This document shows, in pieces, positions 8,382 to 18,622 of a DNA stretch of 40,777 bases (position 1 is the stretch's first letter; each line of letters starts with the position of its first letter). The stretch is from Litchfieldia alkalitelluris (GTDB taxonomy: Bacteria; Bacillota; Bacilli; Bacillales; Salisediminibacteriaceae). Below the pieces are notes generated by a model. The model saw nothing but the letters and a program-made list of their open reading frames with translations. It ran no database searches and was not told the DNA's origin. Position numbers and translations under genes: made by a program. The DNA lies in assembly GCF_002153425.1 (NCBI RefSeq), contig NZ_KZ119600.1, positions 1,244,316 to 1,285,092 on the forward strand, in the 5' to 3' direction.

Positions 8382-9404
8382 GTGTCTCCCACTAAATATA
8401 TTGGAGCAGGAAGCTATTATTTGAATAACCAAATTCACCAAAAGTATCGTCAAGACATTGTGGAGAAATGGAATAACTATATATGGTCAAAGCACAGTCC
8501 TCAATCTGTTCAAAATATTGTATTTGGAGATAAAGTCATCTCTAATGTAAATGGTGAGAAGGATTATTGGGATGGTGCACCGGGGAAAGCATATATTGCA
8601 AATGGTGAAATTGGAATTATGGTAAATTACCCAGGGCAATATGGCAAAAATGATAGGAATACTACTTACTATAAATTCCGTTTTGGTTCTTTCGAAGGTA
8701 AAGTATTCTCCTATAAGAAAGCTGATTTTGGTGGAGAACACAATGACTCTAAATTAGAACTTGCTTATGCCCTTACGGTTCACAAATCACAAGGCTCTAG
8801 CTTTGGAAGAACCATACTTGTCATAAATGGAAAAAGTTCATTTATTACGAAAGAACTCTTGTATACTGCATTTTCTCGTCAAAAAGAAAAACTAATTATA
8901 TTAAGTGATTTATCGATTCATGAATTGGTTCAGTATTCGAATGACTGGTATTCGGATACGAAACAACGATATACGGACTTATTTGAAGTTCCAAATATCA
9001 TTGAGATAGAGTCTAATAATCAAAAACGATACTTTGAAGAGAATTTGATCCATAAAACGATTCGTGGAGAAATGGTACGATCAAAGTCCGAAGTAATTGT
9101 AGCAAATGTACTCGATAAGTTGAAAATGGAGTATACCTATGAAGAACGTTTAAATGTAAATGGTAAAACCTATATTCCTGATTTCACGCTACGCTCCAAA
9201 GGGAAAACGGCTTATTTAGAGCATCTTGGAATGTTAGGGAATAAATCATATGAAAAGGGTTGGGAGAAGAAAAAAGCAAAATACGAAAGTGTAGGAATAT
9301 CAGAAACGCATGGAAACTTGATAATTACTGAGGATGGACTAGATGGAAGTTTGGATACAACGTTAATAGAACGTAAGGTTCAAACATGGATTAATAACAG
9401 TTGA
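8382..9404 (+). pseudogene. 5'-truncated SF1 helicase with C-terminal nuclease domain
   Basis: An open frame of 340 codons that begins at GTG 8382 directly after a REP-like palindrome and lacks a ribosome site. It carries only the C-terminal part of a UvrD/RecD-like helicase: motif V-VI equivalents ELAYALTVHKSQGSSFG (about 126-142) and LLYTAFSRQKEKLIIL (about 164-179). A PD-(D/E)xK-type nuclease region follows, with RSKSEVIV, YIPDFTL and YLEHLGM at about 225-288. The Walker A and B parts of the helicase are missing. The likely history is a deletion that removed the N-terminal half, with the junction at the palindrome. It may be untranslated. An intact version would be a typical defence or repair helicase-nuclease. 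Confidence 0.7.
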
Positions 9405-9529
9405 TGAATACCTACAAACAACATAGAAAAATAGATAGCTCTCATGTTCCCTCATACCTGTTATCTAATTCATCACCTCATTCTATTGTTACGTGTTTGC
9501 GTGTTTGGAGTAGCTTAATGATTTACAAA

Positions 9530-9557
9530 CGGATTCCGAATAGCGGAGTTCGTTTTT
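9530..9557 (+). terminator. rho-independent terminator
   Basis: CGGATTCCG pairs with CGGAGTTCG (9 bp with two G-T pairs) around the loop AATAG, followed by five T. It ends the truncated helicase-nuclease unit. Confidence 0.7.
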
Positions 9558-9624
9558 CTTTTTTTATTTTAAAAAAGCAGGGTTAAATCCGGTAATAGAG
9601 CGGGTGAGATATGTAATGAATACA

Positions 9625-9661
9625 TGCCCCAAATTTGCTATAGCTCTAGCATAACGGGGCA
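9625..9661. repeat. nested palindrome, possible mobile-element remnant or operator
   Basis: The outer arms TGCCCC/GGGGCA and the inner arms TGCTA/TAGCA lie around TAGCTC. There is no T tract, so it is not an ordinary terminator. It lies about 90 bases upstream of the CoiA-like gene. Confidence 0.45.
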
Positions 9662-9753
9662 CCGTCTTAAGTGTATTTTTTCTAATGTTGAGTGTTGTCA
9701 AAATTTGGTTTATGATTAACCTATAATCAGATATATTTGAGGGGTGATAACCA

Positions 9754-11229
9754 ATGTATAAAGCAATATTTGATGATAATATAGTTAACCTACTAAACGA
9801 TGAATACAAGGATAAGAGAGAATATTTAAAAGCAAATAATGATCACTTCAATTGTCCGATTTGTAAAGAAAAAGTTCGATTAAGGTGGGCAGAGAAGGCA
9901 ATTAGGGCTCCTCACTTCTATCATAAATCTATTAGTGAATGTATATACCATGATAGTGAATCACCAGAACACAGGGATGGAAAAATTAATTTATTTAATT
10001 ACTTTTTGGCCAACCTTCAGCATAAAACAGAAATTATTGATGTAGAGCATTACCTTCCAGAAACCAATCAAATAGCAGATATATACATAAAATTTATTAA
10101 CGGAACACAATGGGTAGTAGAATATCAACGTTCAAATATACCTTCTGAAGTCCTAATTGAGAGGAGAAGTAAATATAAAAGTTTAGGTATTCAGGACATT
10201 TGGATATTAGGTGAAAATGTAGTTACTGAAAATGGATTTCTAGAATGTAGTGTTTTGAATATTGGTCAAACCCTAGTATCTGAAACATCATTTGGAAAAG
10301 GATCATTAGTCACTTATAACCCTTTAAGTAATGAAGTTATTGTGTATAGGGGGCTATAACAACAAAATAGTAGGAGCTTTCTGATTAATGAAGGTAGATA
10401 TAAATACCAACTTGATAATGTTTGTATTAATTTATATGGGGAAGTATTTTGTTTTGATGATTACAATAAAAATAATAACAGAGTTACCTACAATTTCGAA
10501 GGTACATTTGGACTTTCTCCAATTATTCCTAATGTAAATTTAATTAAAACAAAACTTAATCCTTATAACTTTCTGGTTCAACAGGAGTCTGATGAAATAC
10601 TTATTCATGTTCCTAATGAACTAATCAAATATATACCGCTAGAAATGAAGAATATTGATGTAAAAGTAGAATGGGTAATAGAATCGCAGAATATACACGA
10701 GGAAGGAGGTTTTTTTGCAATAACACTATCCCCAAACAAATGGAACGATCTAATTAACTTATCTATGGGTAAACCAAAACAGTATAACTTTTATAAGCAA
10801 GAGGTTGTTGAAGGTACACTTTTAATGGCTATAGAAAACATTTATGAAAGTAGATTTCAAACAGTAGAAGAACTGGAAGAAGAGATTGAATTTAATAAGA
10901 CTAGGGGAGGGCTCCCCTTTTCGAAAAAAAATTATTTGTTGAGGCAGAAATACGGGTTAATATCGAGAGATTTTAGAAAAGATGAGTTAGCAAAACCTAT
11001 CTCATTAGAAGAATGCTTATCCGTGTTCTTGAAAATAGCAAAAATAGAATTTAATGAAAAAAACATTATTTCTGTAGCAATTGAGCAAGGTCTAATTACT
11101 GAAGAGCAAACCACTAGGATATTTATTTTAGAAGATCTTGAAAAAATTGTAAAACATATAAAAAAAGTAGTGTCTACAAGTAAGGACTATCATCACGCAT
11201 TTACTGGTGGGAAAGGACTTTTTCAGTAG
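9754..11229 (+). pseudogene. CoiA-like nuclease gene split by one in-frame stop
   Basis: ATG 9754 follows GAGGGGTGAT. The first 201 codons show a Zn-binding motif CPICKEKVRLRW (about 34-45), HFYHK and SPEHRDGK, and a nuclease-like core IADIYIKF...WVVEYQRS. These are typical of the competence protein CoiA family, which has an N-terminal zinc motif and a PD-(D/E)xK-like core. TAA at 10357-10359 stops it, but the same frame continues open with plausible protein (SFLINEGRYKYQLDNV) through to 11229, giving about 491 codons in all. One base change, such as CAA to TAA, explains it. The second half could restart at CTG 10381 after AGGAG (10372-10376) or at ATG 10645. It is either a recent nonsense mutation or two polypeptides. 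CoiA itself acts in transformation; island homologues are of unknown role. Confidence 0.7.
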
Positions 11230-11270
11230 AACATAATTGAAATTTTGTTAATTAGCAGGGAGAGAATATT

Positions 11271-12200
11271 ATGCAATTACCATTGAACCAAAATCAAATT
11301 GATGGTATTTGGAAGACACTCACCTTAGAACAGCAGCAATGGATAAATAATTATACTAATCAACGAAGAAGAGATAAATGGTTTGAAGCACTTGCCAAAA
11401 GAAAAGGTATTATAATTAACGCCCAAACTACAGATGAAGAAAAGAGAGAGGCAATTGATGATTGGGAACTAGTTGAAGTTCTGGATGGTGGGAAAGGCAA
11501 CACGCCATATAGATGTGAATGTGGAAGACAAATAAGGTTTCAATATATAGTTTCTCATGCTTCAAAAACTATATCCTATAAACTAGGTTCGACTTGCATT
11601 GAACATTATACAGGTTTGTCAGCTGATGTTGTGAAAGACGTAGAAAAAGGAATTTTTCAAATTAATACGAAGCGCGATGAAATTCTACTAAAAATTAATG
11701 GTAATCAACTTACTAATCTTAGTAGATACATAGATAAAGGTATCGAAATTCAAGAGAATATCCTACAACAAGTTGAGTTGGGTATTCCTTTAATGGACGG
11801 TCAAATAGATGCTTTAGAAACTCAATTGGAAGATATAGAATGGCAGTTATCATTCGAGAAGAGAAAAAAAGAGAGAACGGAATGGCAACGAAAGTGGAGA
11901 GAAAATAAAGCATCAAATAAAAACCAAAGACATCTTTCACGAGTAGACAAAATACCACAAGAAACATTAATAGAGATAAAAGAAAGAAATAAGTACACTT
12001 ACGATTCATTTATTGAAGAAAATAAAGCTAGTTTAGTCAAAATACGTGAGAAAGAGGCAATGCTATCACCTAAACTAAGTGAAGAATGGGTATGGATGCA
12101 GAATGAAGTACGTCGATTGAAAAAAGAAGGCAATATGGATTTTCATAAATTCTTTCTTCGTATGGATAATATGATGATTGCTCTAAAGATAAAAAAATAA
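11271..12200 (+). CDS. unknown protein with a CxC zinc-binding-like region
   Basis: The product has 309 residues. The start at ATG 11271 follows GGGAGAG. Residues about 80-120 contain CECGRQIRFQYIVSH and GSTCIEHYTGL, with Cys-x-Cys and Cys-x-x-x-His spaced like a small treble-clef or zinc-ribbon fold. The C-terminal half (about 150-300) is highly charged and helical, with a likely coiled coil. It lies 41 bases after the CoiA-like gene in the same direction and may be in its transcript. I do not recognise the family; a nucleic-acid-binding role is inferred only from the zinc-like motif and basic helices. Confidence 0.65.
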   Translation: MQLPLNQNQIDGIWKTLTLEQQQWINNYTNQRRRDKWFEALAKRKGIIINAQTTDEEKREAIDDWELVEVLDGGKGNTPYRCECGRQIRFQYIVSHASKTISYKLGSTCIEHYTGLSADVVKDVEKGIFQINTKRDEILLKINGNQLTNLSRYIDKGIEIQENILQQVELGIPLMDGQIDALETQLEDIEWQLSFEKRKKERTEWQRKWRENKASNKNQRHLSRVDKIPQETLIEIKERNKYTYDSFIEENKASLVKIREKEAMLSPKLSEEWVWMQNEVRRLKKEGNMDFHKFFLRMDNMMIALKIKK

Positions 12201-12304
12201 CTCTTATATTCACATCCCCCTATAAGAAATAAAATCCAACAATATTAATTCAAACATACGTTACAAAACTTGCAAGTTATTGTATCCCAAGGGAGTGAAC
12301 AATC

Positions 12305-13549
12305 ATGTCACATCGTATTATTGAAAACTATTTAAACGCGAAATACGAGGAAATTTGTTTGGATATTATGAATACGTCAACCTCTGATTACTCAATCGAT
12401 AATCAATATGGGATAAAATTTTCGAGTTATTTCGATGAACTAGTATTCACAGTTCTATATGAACCAGAAAGGTATAAAGTTACTGTAGAAAGAACTTACA
12501 GAATTATTGAAGACAAGTTTATGAACATGGAGAGAAGTGAATTAGACTTCCTTTATTTAAAATGTGAAAACTACAATTCTAACATTTCTGATGAACTTAC
12601 ATACTCTCCAAGCACGCTACATTATCTTGCTAATGAGGTTATGAAATTAATTAACGAAAAAGTGTCAGAACATATATCAAGTCTTTCTAGTGATATACTG
12701 AAGTATTATTTAGAAGAGTTGCAAAATAATATAGAAGGTTTTGCTTTTTATGGTTCACTAGAAGGAGATGACTATAACACTAGAAATTATTGGGAAGAAT
12801 TCTGTTACCAAGTACAATATGGGGATAGTTATCCCTATGAGATTACAGTTGATGTAGTAGAATCACATATAGATTCAATGTTATGTAGTATTCCAAAAAG
12901 AGATCTGTATCTTTTATATACATCTACAGATCAATTTATTTACGATGAATACGAACCGGAGGATTATTTCCCTTTCCCTTCAGAAGAAGAGATGATAGAG
13001 CCTACCGCAAATAAATTAATGGAAGAGATAAAAAGTGTTGCAACAAATACTTATGTACCCGATTTTTCTAGTGGAGAAGATTGGGAGGATTATGATGAAG
13101 AATATGAAGATGAATGGATTCTACAATCTTTATCTAAAGAGCCAATAATTCCTGAAATTAAAGAACTTTTACAACTTCAGGAATATGTTTTACAAAATGA
13201 AGGGGAAAAAATTAAAATACCAGATGGTTTCATTCTTGGTGGAACCTTTACCCAAGTTGCATTTCCTGCTGACGTTTCAGTTTCATACTTAGCAAAAGGT
13301 CCTGCCGGTCCAGATAGAGAATCGTGGGACCTGAACAAAAAAATAGAATACTTTGAAGAGGTCATATTAAATAAAATAAATGAAATTGAACCTGAGTATT
13401 TTAGAGATGCCTTTGAAGAACAACTTGAAATAACATTTGGATGGGTAATAGAAGAGTATGATGAATTAGACCCAGAAGAAAAAGTTTTTACATGCACCCA
13501 AATTCTATTTGATTTGTTCTTAGGTGGAGAAATAGTGTTCAAGATATAA
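12305..13549 (+). CDS. acidic unknown protein
   Basis: The product has 414 residues. The start at ATG 12305 follows GGGAGTG. It is strongly acidic and rich in Tyr, for example the run EDWEDYDEEYEDEW near residues 259-272. It has no signal peptide or membrane segment. The C-terminal part, IPDGFILGGTFTQVAFPADV, looks like an ordinary folded domain. No family is recognised. Acidic, Tyr-rich proteins in islands can mimic DNA or act as antitoxins, but there is no specific support for this here. It stands 104 bases after the preceding gene and is followed by two inverted repeats. Confidence 0.6.
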   Translation: MSHRIIENYLNAKYEEICLDIMNTSTSDYSIDNQYGIKFSSYFDELVFTVLYEPERYKVTVERTYRIIEDKFMNMERSELDFLYLKCENYNSNISDELTYSPSTLHYLANEVMKLINEKVSEHISSLSSDILKYYLEELQNNIEGFAFYGSLEGDDYNTRNYWEEFCYQVQYGDSYPYEITVDVVESHIDSMLCSIPKRDLYLLYTSTDQFIYDEYEPEDYFPFPSEEEMIEPTANKLMEEIKSVATNTYVPDFSSGEDWEDYDEEYEDEWILQSLSKEPIIPEIKELLQLQEYVLQNEGEKIKIPDGFILGGTFTQVAFPADVSVSYLAKGPAGPDRESWDLNKKIEYFEEVILNKINEIEPEYFRDAFEEQLEITFGWVIEEYDELDPEEKVFTCTQILFDLFLGGEIVFKI

Positions 13550-13608
13550 CTCTACAAATGAATGTGAAACACCACAATATTATAAATATGATTATGTCGG
13601 TAAATAAT

Positions 13609-13632
13609 GAATAATAGAAAAATCTATTATTC
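13609..13632. repeat. perfect inverted repeat
   Basis: GAATAATAGA, loop AAAA, TCTATTATTC: a 10-bp perfect stem without a T tract. It could end the upstream gene or serve as an operator for the large helicase gene that begins about 95 bases later. Confidence 0.5.
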
Positions 13633-13657
13633 AAAATTAAAAATATATTCCTTGTCC

Positions 13658-13689
13658 ACTCCCTTTACTGTAAAATAAAGTAAGGGAGT
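13658..13689. promoter_or_regulatory. inverted repeat before the large helicase gene
   Basis: ACTCCCTTTACT and AGTAAGGGAGT form an 11-bp near-perfect stem with an AT-rich loop, 39 bases upstream of ATG 13728. It may be a terminator-like element or an operator; the following TTTCTT is weak as a T tract. Confidence 0.45.
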
Positions 13690-13727
13690 ATTTCTTATAA
13701 CATAAGACTTTTGGAGGGGATGTTAGT

Positions 13728-16700
13728 ATGAACTCTTCTAATATAGATCAAGATAGGGCTTTACGCTTATTTACATATTTGAAGGAATTTTCGATGTTGA
13801 AGACTCCTTTAGTTCGTAATGTGGAAAACTACGACGATGTTTTGTGGTTTTCTGAAGTTCCTGAAGAAAAGGAATGTAACACCCCATTACAAGATGGAGA
13901 TTTTCATGATGTATGGGTAGAAATCGAAAAGCCAATTAAGCCTCCTGTCCCTTCGCCATCTGAGAAAATAGTTACTTGGTTAGAGTCAGAAGATGAATTA
14001 AATAATGAAAATAAAGAGCCTAAGCTGGTTGAGCAAATTCCTAATCCTAACTATGTTGAAGATGATGAGGATGAATCACCAGAATCAAGATACATAAATG
14101 TAAACGACTATCCTGAAATTATTAATGAATTTCAAAAATACATGGAAAATGAGTGGATGCCTTGGAAAGAAGAGGTATTGCGCTTTAAGAAAGTTCAATC
14201 GATCTATACAAATTTATTCTCCATTTATCAAAAGCAAAAAAATTTAGGAGAACAATTTGAGCTGATTGTAGGTGTCGGTTTATTGAACTGGAAGACACCG
14301 AATGGGCAGATTGTCCATCGCCACCTATTAAGTGTTCCGGCAACATTTGATTTTGATGCCGACACAGGTGTAATACGGGTTGTTCCTTCTGCTCAAGGGA
14401 TTAATCCAGATTTAGAACAAGATATGTTGGAGTTAGAAGATCGGCTCGATAGTACTTCACTTCAGCCAGTTATTGAATTGATCCATTTATTACAAGAAAA
14501 CTTCTGGGACAAGACCACACAAGATTCCATATTAAGATCCTACGTGCAATCATTATCAGCAGAAGGAGTTTATTACGAAGAAGAAACAGAAAATAAACAT
14601 AATTTTGCAGCTGAACCTATTGTCTTATACAGTCCAGCATTAATCTTAAGAAAAAGGGTGGAAAAAGGCTTTCAACAAGCTTGTACGAAAATAATAGATA
14701 ATATAGAGAGTGATCCAAGTTCCATACCACAAGGAATAACCCGCATTTTTAAAACTATGGATGACTTACAACCAAATGGTGTAGCTGGAATGGACACTGG
14801 TGTGGAAGCAGAGGACAATATTATCTACTTTCCGAAAGAAGCGAATGAAGAACAAGAAAAAATTATTTCCAGGTTAAGTAGTCGAAATGGAGTGATCGTT
14901 CAAGGTCCACCTGGGACGGGGAAAAGTCATACCATTGCTAACTTAACCTCTCACTTACTAGCAACAGGAAAAAGAGTGCTTATTACTTCAGAAACGGACC
15001 GTGCTTTAAAAGTTTTAAAGGCTAAACTTCCTGAAGAGCTGCAAGGTCTTTGTGTGAGTTTATTAGGGGCTGATTCACAATCCTTTAAGGATTTAGAACA
15101 TGTGATACATATGATTTCTAATGAACGTGATGATTGGGATCCGGATGTGACAAAAAAAGAAATCGACCACCTGATTAATAAGTTCCATGATTTAAAAGAG
15201 CATGAAGCGGCTTTAAAACATCAACTTCGATCAATAAGGGAAAGTGAAACGTATACGCATTATCTAATAGATGGAGCTTATGTAGGTACTGCTCAAAACA
15301 TAGCCCAACAATTACGAAAAGATAGTGATCAGTACGGGTGGATTTCGGATAATGTTCCTTTAGATTATAAATTTCCATTAACTAATGATGAAATGATGGA
15401 ATTAGTTAGTCTTTTCGATGAAATTGATTTGAACATAGAGGAACAGTTAAAACGTACCTTTCCAGATTCTAAGAGTTTATTGACTCCCGAGGAATTTACT
15501 GGACTCACATATAGGGAATATTCGCTACGGGAACAACTAACTAAACATCAGCACATTTCTGAAGAAGAGCTAGAGCCGTTTTATCGTTACTCTAATACAG
15601 CAAGAAATGAGTTATTTTCAACTACTGAGGAAGTTCTTTCTACTATAAAACTACTGGAAAGTAAGAGTGAAACATGGATTCAGCGTGCATTAGATGATTT
15701 TTCAAATAAAAAAGCTCAAGAGTGGAAAGAATTTTATCAGCAAGTTGAGGCACTACTTAATGAAGTTAGTGAATTATCAAAAAAACATAGTCTTGTAGAA
15801 GTAACTGGTCTATCTGATGGCTCACTAAATGACGTTAAGTCAGATACATCTTTACTACGTAAACACCTAGAGAGTGGTAAGGGGTTAGGCTTTCCATTAA
15901 TTCGTCCTAAAGTCGTAAAGGATTCTTGGTATATCGTAAAAGATGTAAAGATAGATGGAAGGAAATGCGATAACCTCGAAAGCCTTATAAGGTTGGAAGA
16001 AGTGTTAACAGTCGATTGTGCGATTAATTTAATGAATCATTTAATGAATGACCAACTGAACATAGAGCTTCCTAAGAAAACAGGTCGAGGATTAATGATA
16101 GCAGCTATAAAAAATGAATTAGAGATTTTTAATGAAATAATGAAGTTGGGAGATTTGCTTAAAGAAATTCCATTAGAGTTATCAAATAATCTATCGAAAG
16201 ATTCCCTTTTATCCTTAAGAAACAAACTTGAATTACTAGCTGTTAAAGATGAAATAAAAACTATCGAAGAATCGATAAATAATATGCTGGATAATTTGAA
16301 TCGAGTAGAGACAGATACTCATGATGTTGTTGAACGAATTAGGATGTCGATTACAAATAGGAACATAGAAGAGTATGTTACTTTCTTTAATCAATTATTA
16401 CAATTAGAACATTATGCCACTAAATCTAATCGTTGCAGTGAATTAAAAATGCTATTAAAAGAAAGTCTACCAGCCCTTTACGATGAACTTAGCCATTCCA
16501 CAAATTATGTTGAATGGAAAAACAGGATAGAGTATTTCAATAAAGCATTGAATTGGGCGAAGGCGAATACTTGGTTAAATAACTTTATCAATTTAGATGT
16601 GGAGCAATTAACAAAAGACCTAGAAAAAGTTGCGAAAGATATTAAAACAACACTCACAGAACTAGGTGCTAATAAAGCATGGAGTTCTACTTTAATGAAA

Positions 16701-18608
16701 ATGACAGAGACACAACGGCAGCATTTAATGGCTTGGTCAACCTCAATTAGGAAAGCTGGGAAAAAGACAGGAAAGCACGCACCTAAACATCTGAAAGACG
16801 CTCAATATCATATGAGTTTCTGTCGAGATGCCATACCAGCGTGGGTGTTGCCATTGTATCGAGTTTGTGACACATTTGAAATGGAACCGAATTTATTTGA
16901 TGTGGCCATTATTGATGAAGCGAGTCAATCAGGTCCAGAAGCTGTTATTCTAAAGTATCTATCTAAAAAATTAATTGTCGTTGGTGACGATAAGCAAATC
17001 AGTCCTGAGTATGTTGGTTTAAATAGGGATGATGTTAATTATTTGAGAAAAGAATTTCTATCTGACTTCGAAATAGCAGATATGCTGGATGGGGATACTT
17101 CATTCTTTGATCTTGCAAACGTTCTTTTTGGAGGAAGAATTACATTACGAGAGCATTTTCGATGTATGCCGGAAATCATTGAATTTTCAAATAAAATAAG
17201 CTATACAAATACCCCATTAACACCTTTACGGCAATATCCGCCCAATAGGCTGGAACCAATAAAGACTAAACAAATAGCCAATGGCTATCGTGAAGGATCA
17301 GGACAAAAAGTTTTAAACCGTCTAGAAGCTGAGGCTGTCGTAGAACAAATAAAAAGATGTATAAATGACCCACGTTATAATGGTAAAACGATGGGAGTAA
17401 TTAGTCTTCAGAGTACTGGACAAGCACAAGAGGTCCAGCGATTGTTAGTGAATGAGATTGGAACAGAAGAAATGGAACGAAGAAACCTTATTTGCGGTGA
17501 TGCATATGCATTCCAAGGGGACGAACGAGACATCATCTTTTTAAGTCTAGTTGCTGCACCAGGTGAAACTGGGATGCGAGCATTAACATCAGAAAAAGAT
17601 AGACGCCGATTTAACGTTGCAGCTAGTCGTGCAAAAGATCAGCTTTGGTTATTTCATACTCCTACAGTTAATGACTTTAGAAATAAATCATGCTTACGTT
17701 ACCAATTAATAGCTTATTGCCAAGATCCTTGTAAAAAAACAATGGAATCTAATCGTGAAAAATGTGAATCAGACTTCGAAAGGGCAGTATTTGATCAAAT
17801 ATCAACAAGAGGATTTAAAGTAGTTCCTCAACATGAAGTTGCCGGCTTCCGAATCGATTTGATTGTTGAGGGTACAACTGGAAGAATTGCTGTTGAATGT
17901 GATGGGGATCAGTGGCACGGACCAGAACGATATGAGTACGACATGAATAGGCAAAGAATTTTAGAAAGATGTGGTTGGAAATTCTGGCGTGTTAGAGGTA
18001 GCGAGTATTATCGAAGTCCTGAAACAGCACTTGATTCACTGTGGAAAACATTAGACTTATATGACATAAGGCCAGAAGGTTACGAACAAGAGCCTAGGGT
18101 AGAAGGCAATTCTGATGAAAGGAGTTCATCAAAGAAACAACAAAACAGTGATAAATTGGCGAGCTCTATTAAAACAAAAACCATAACTTTAAAGAAAAAG
18201 AGTACACATAATAAAGACAAGAAGAAAGATAAAATATTTCAGGAAACCCAGGATGAGCCAAATAAGGTTGAACAAATGTACCTATTCTCCGGAGACGAAG
18301 AAGAGCAACTAACTTTATTTGAGGAAGAAACTAGTACACCAATTATTACCATATCAGAAGATGAGTCTGTTAAGACGGACGATATGAAGGTTAGCCAGTC
18401 ACCGACTCTAAAGTCATATTTAGAAAATGAAGGTTTCGAAGTTATTGATAAGCGACCAAAAGGTGGTGCACTATGGGTAATTGAAGCACAAGAATTAACA
18501 CCGATAATACAACAGCTAAAAAGGCAAGGTATTGAATTTACCTACTCCAAAAATGGTGGTCGCGCAACAAGGAAGAAACCTGCTTGGTTTACATCATATA
18601 AAGATTAA
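13728..18608 (+). CDS. large SF1 helicase fused to a Vsr-like nuclease domain
   Basis: The product has 1626 residues. The start at ATG 13728 follows GGAGGGGA. The Walker A motif VQGPPGTGKSH lies near residue 391. Walker B, VAIIDEASQSG, lies near 1060, followed by VVGDDKQISP (motif III). AFQGDERDIIFLS lies near 1261 and NVAASRAKDQLWLFH (motif VI) near 1295. The helicase core is therefore split by a 650-residue helical insert, as in AAA_11/AAA_12-type proteins. Residues about 1345-1450 form a PD-(D/E)xK domain of the Vsr or MTES_1575 kind (FRIDLIV, AVECDGDQWHG, CGWKFWRVRG). A basic low-complexity linker leads to a small C-terminal domain (about 1560-1626). The layout resembles single-protein antiphage helicase-nucleases such as Hhe. 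It stands just upstream of BREX and is transcribed alike, but a palindrome at 18623 and a promoter-like site separate them. Confidence 0.85.
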   Translation: MNSSNIDQDRALRLFTYLKEFSMLKTPLVRNVENYDDVLWFSEVPEEKECNTPLQDGDFHDVWVEIEKPIKPPVPSPSEKIVTWLESEDELNNENKEPKLVEQIPNPNYVEDDEDESPESRYINVNDYPEIINEFQKYMENEWMPWKEEVLRFKKVQSIYTNLFSIYQKQKNLGEQFELIVGVGLLNWKTPNGQIVHRHLLSVPATFDFDADTGVIRVVPSAQGINPDLEQDMLELEDRLDSTSLQPVIELIHLLQENFWDKTTQDSILRSYVQSLSAEGVYYEEETENKHNFAAEPIVLYSPALILRKRVEKGFQQACTKIIDNIESDPSSIPQGITRIFKTMDDLQPNGVAGMDTGVEAEDNIIYFPKEANEEQEKIISRLSSRNGVIVQGPPGTGKSHTIANLTSHLLATGKRVLITSETDRALKVLKAKLPEELQGLCVSLLGADSQSFKDLEHVIHMISNERDDWDPDVTKKEIDHLINKFHDLKEHEAALKHQLRSIRESETYTHYLIDGAYVGTAQNIAQQLRKDSDQYGWISDNVPLDYKFPLTNDEMMELVSLFDEIDLNIEEQLKRTFPDSKSLLTPEEFTGLTYREYSLREQLTKHQHISEEELEPFYRYSNTARNELFSTTEEVLSTIKLLESKSETWIQRALDDFSNKKAQEWKEFYQQVEALLNEVSELSKKHSLVEVTGLSDGSLNDVKSDTSLLRKHLESGKGLGFPLIRPKVVKDSWYIVKDVKIDGRKCDNLESLIRLEEVLTVDCAINLMNHLMNDQLNIELPKKTGRGLMIAAIKNELEIFNEIMKLGDLLKEIPLELSNNLSKDSLLSLRNKLELLAVKDEIKTIEESINNMLDNLNRVETDTHDVVERIRMSITNRNIEEYVTFFNQLLQLEHYATKSNRCSELKMLLKESLPALYDELSHSTNYVEWKNRIEYFNKALNWAKANTWLNNFINLDVEQLTKDLEKVAKDIKTTLTELGANKAWSSTLMKMTETQRQHLMAWSTSIRKAGKKTGKHAPKHLKDAQYHMSFCRDAIPAWVLPLYRVCDTFEMEPNLFDVAIIDEASQSGPEAVILKYLSKKLIVVGDDKQISPEYVGLNRDDVNYLRKEFLSDFEIADMLDGDTSFFDLANVLFGGRITLREHFRCMPEIIEFSNKISYTNTPLTPLRQYPPNRLEPIKTKQIANGYREGSGQKVLNRLEAEAVVEQIKRCINDPRYNGKTMGVISLQSTGQAQEVQRLLVNEIGTEEMERRNLICGDAYAFQGDERDIIFLSLVAAPGETGMRALTSEKDRRRFNVAASRAKDQLWLFHTPTVNDFRNKSCLRYQLIAYCQDPCKKTMESNREKCESDFERAVFDQISTRGFKVVPQHEVAGFRIDLIVEGTTGRIAVECDGDQWHGPERYEYDMNRQRILERCGWKFWRVRGSEYYRSPETALDSLWKTLDLYDIRPEGYEQEPRVEGNSDERSSSKKQQNSDKLASSIKTKTITLKKKSTHNKDKKKDKIFQETQDEPNKVEQMYLFSGDEEEQLTLFEEETSTPIITISEDESVKTDDMKVSQSPTLKSYLENEGFEVIDKRPKGGALWVIEAQELTPIIQQLKRQGIEFTYSKNGGRATRKKPAWFTSYKD

Positions 18609-18622
18609 GAGTTAGATGAATT

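Larger units (their letters stand above)
9405..9753. other. intergenic region with a terminator and a palindrome
   Basis: No convincing gene. It contains a terminator at 9530-9557, a nested palindrome at 9625-9661, and the ribosome site GAGGGGTGAT before the CoiA-like gene. Confidence 0.5.

Noticed and set aside
9401-9586. A 61-codon frame after the truncated helicase.
   Set aside because: It runs through the terminator at 9530-9557 and has no plausible ribosome site.
10645-11229. A separate 194-residue gene starting at ATG 10645.
   Set aside because: The frame is open far upstream and continuous with the CoiA-like gene except for one stop; treated as part of that gene.
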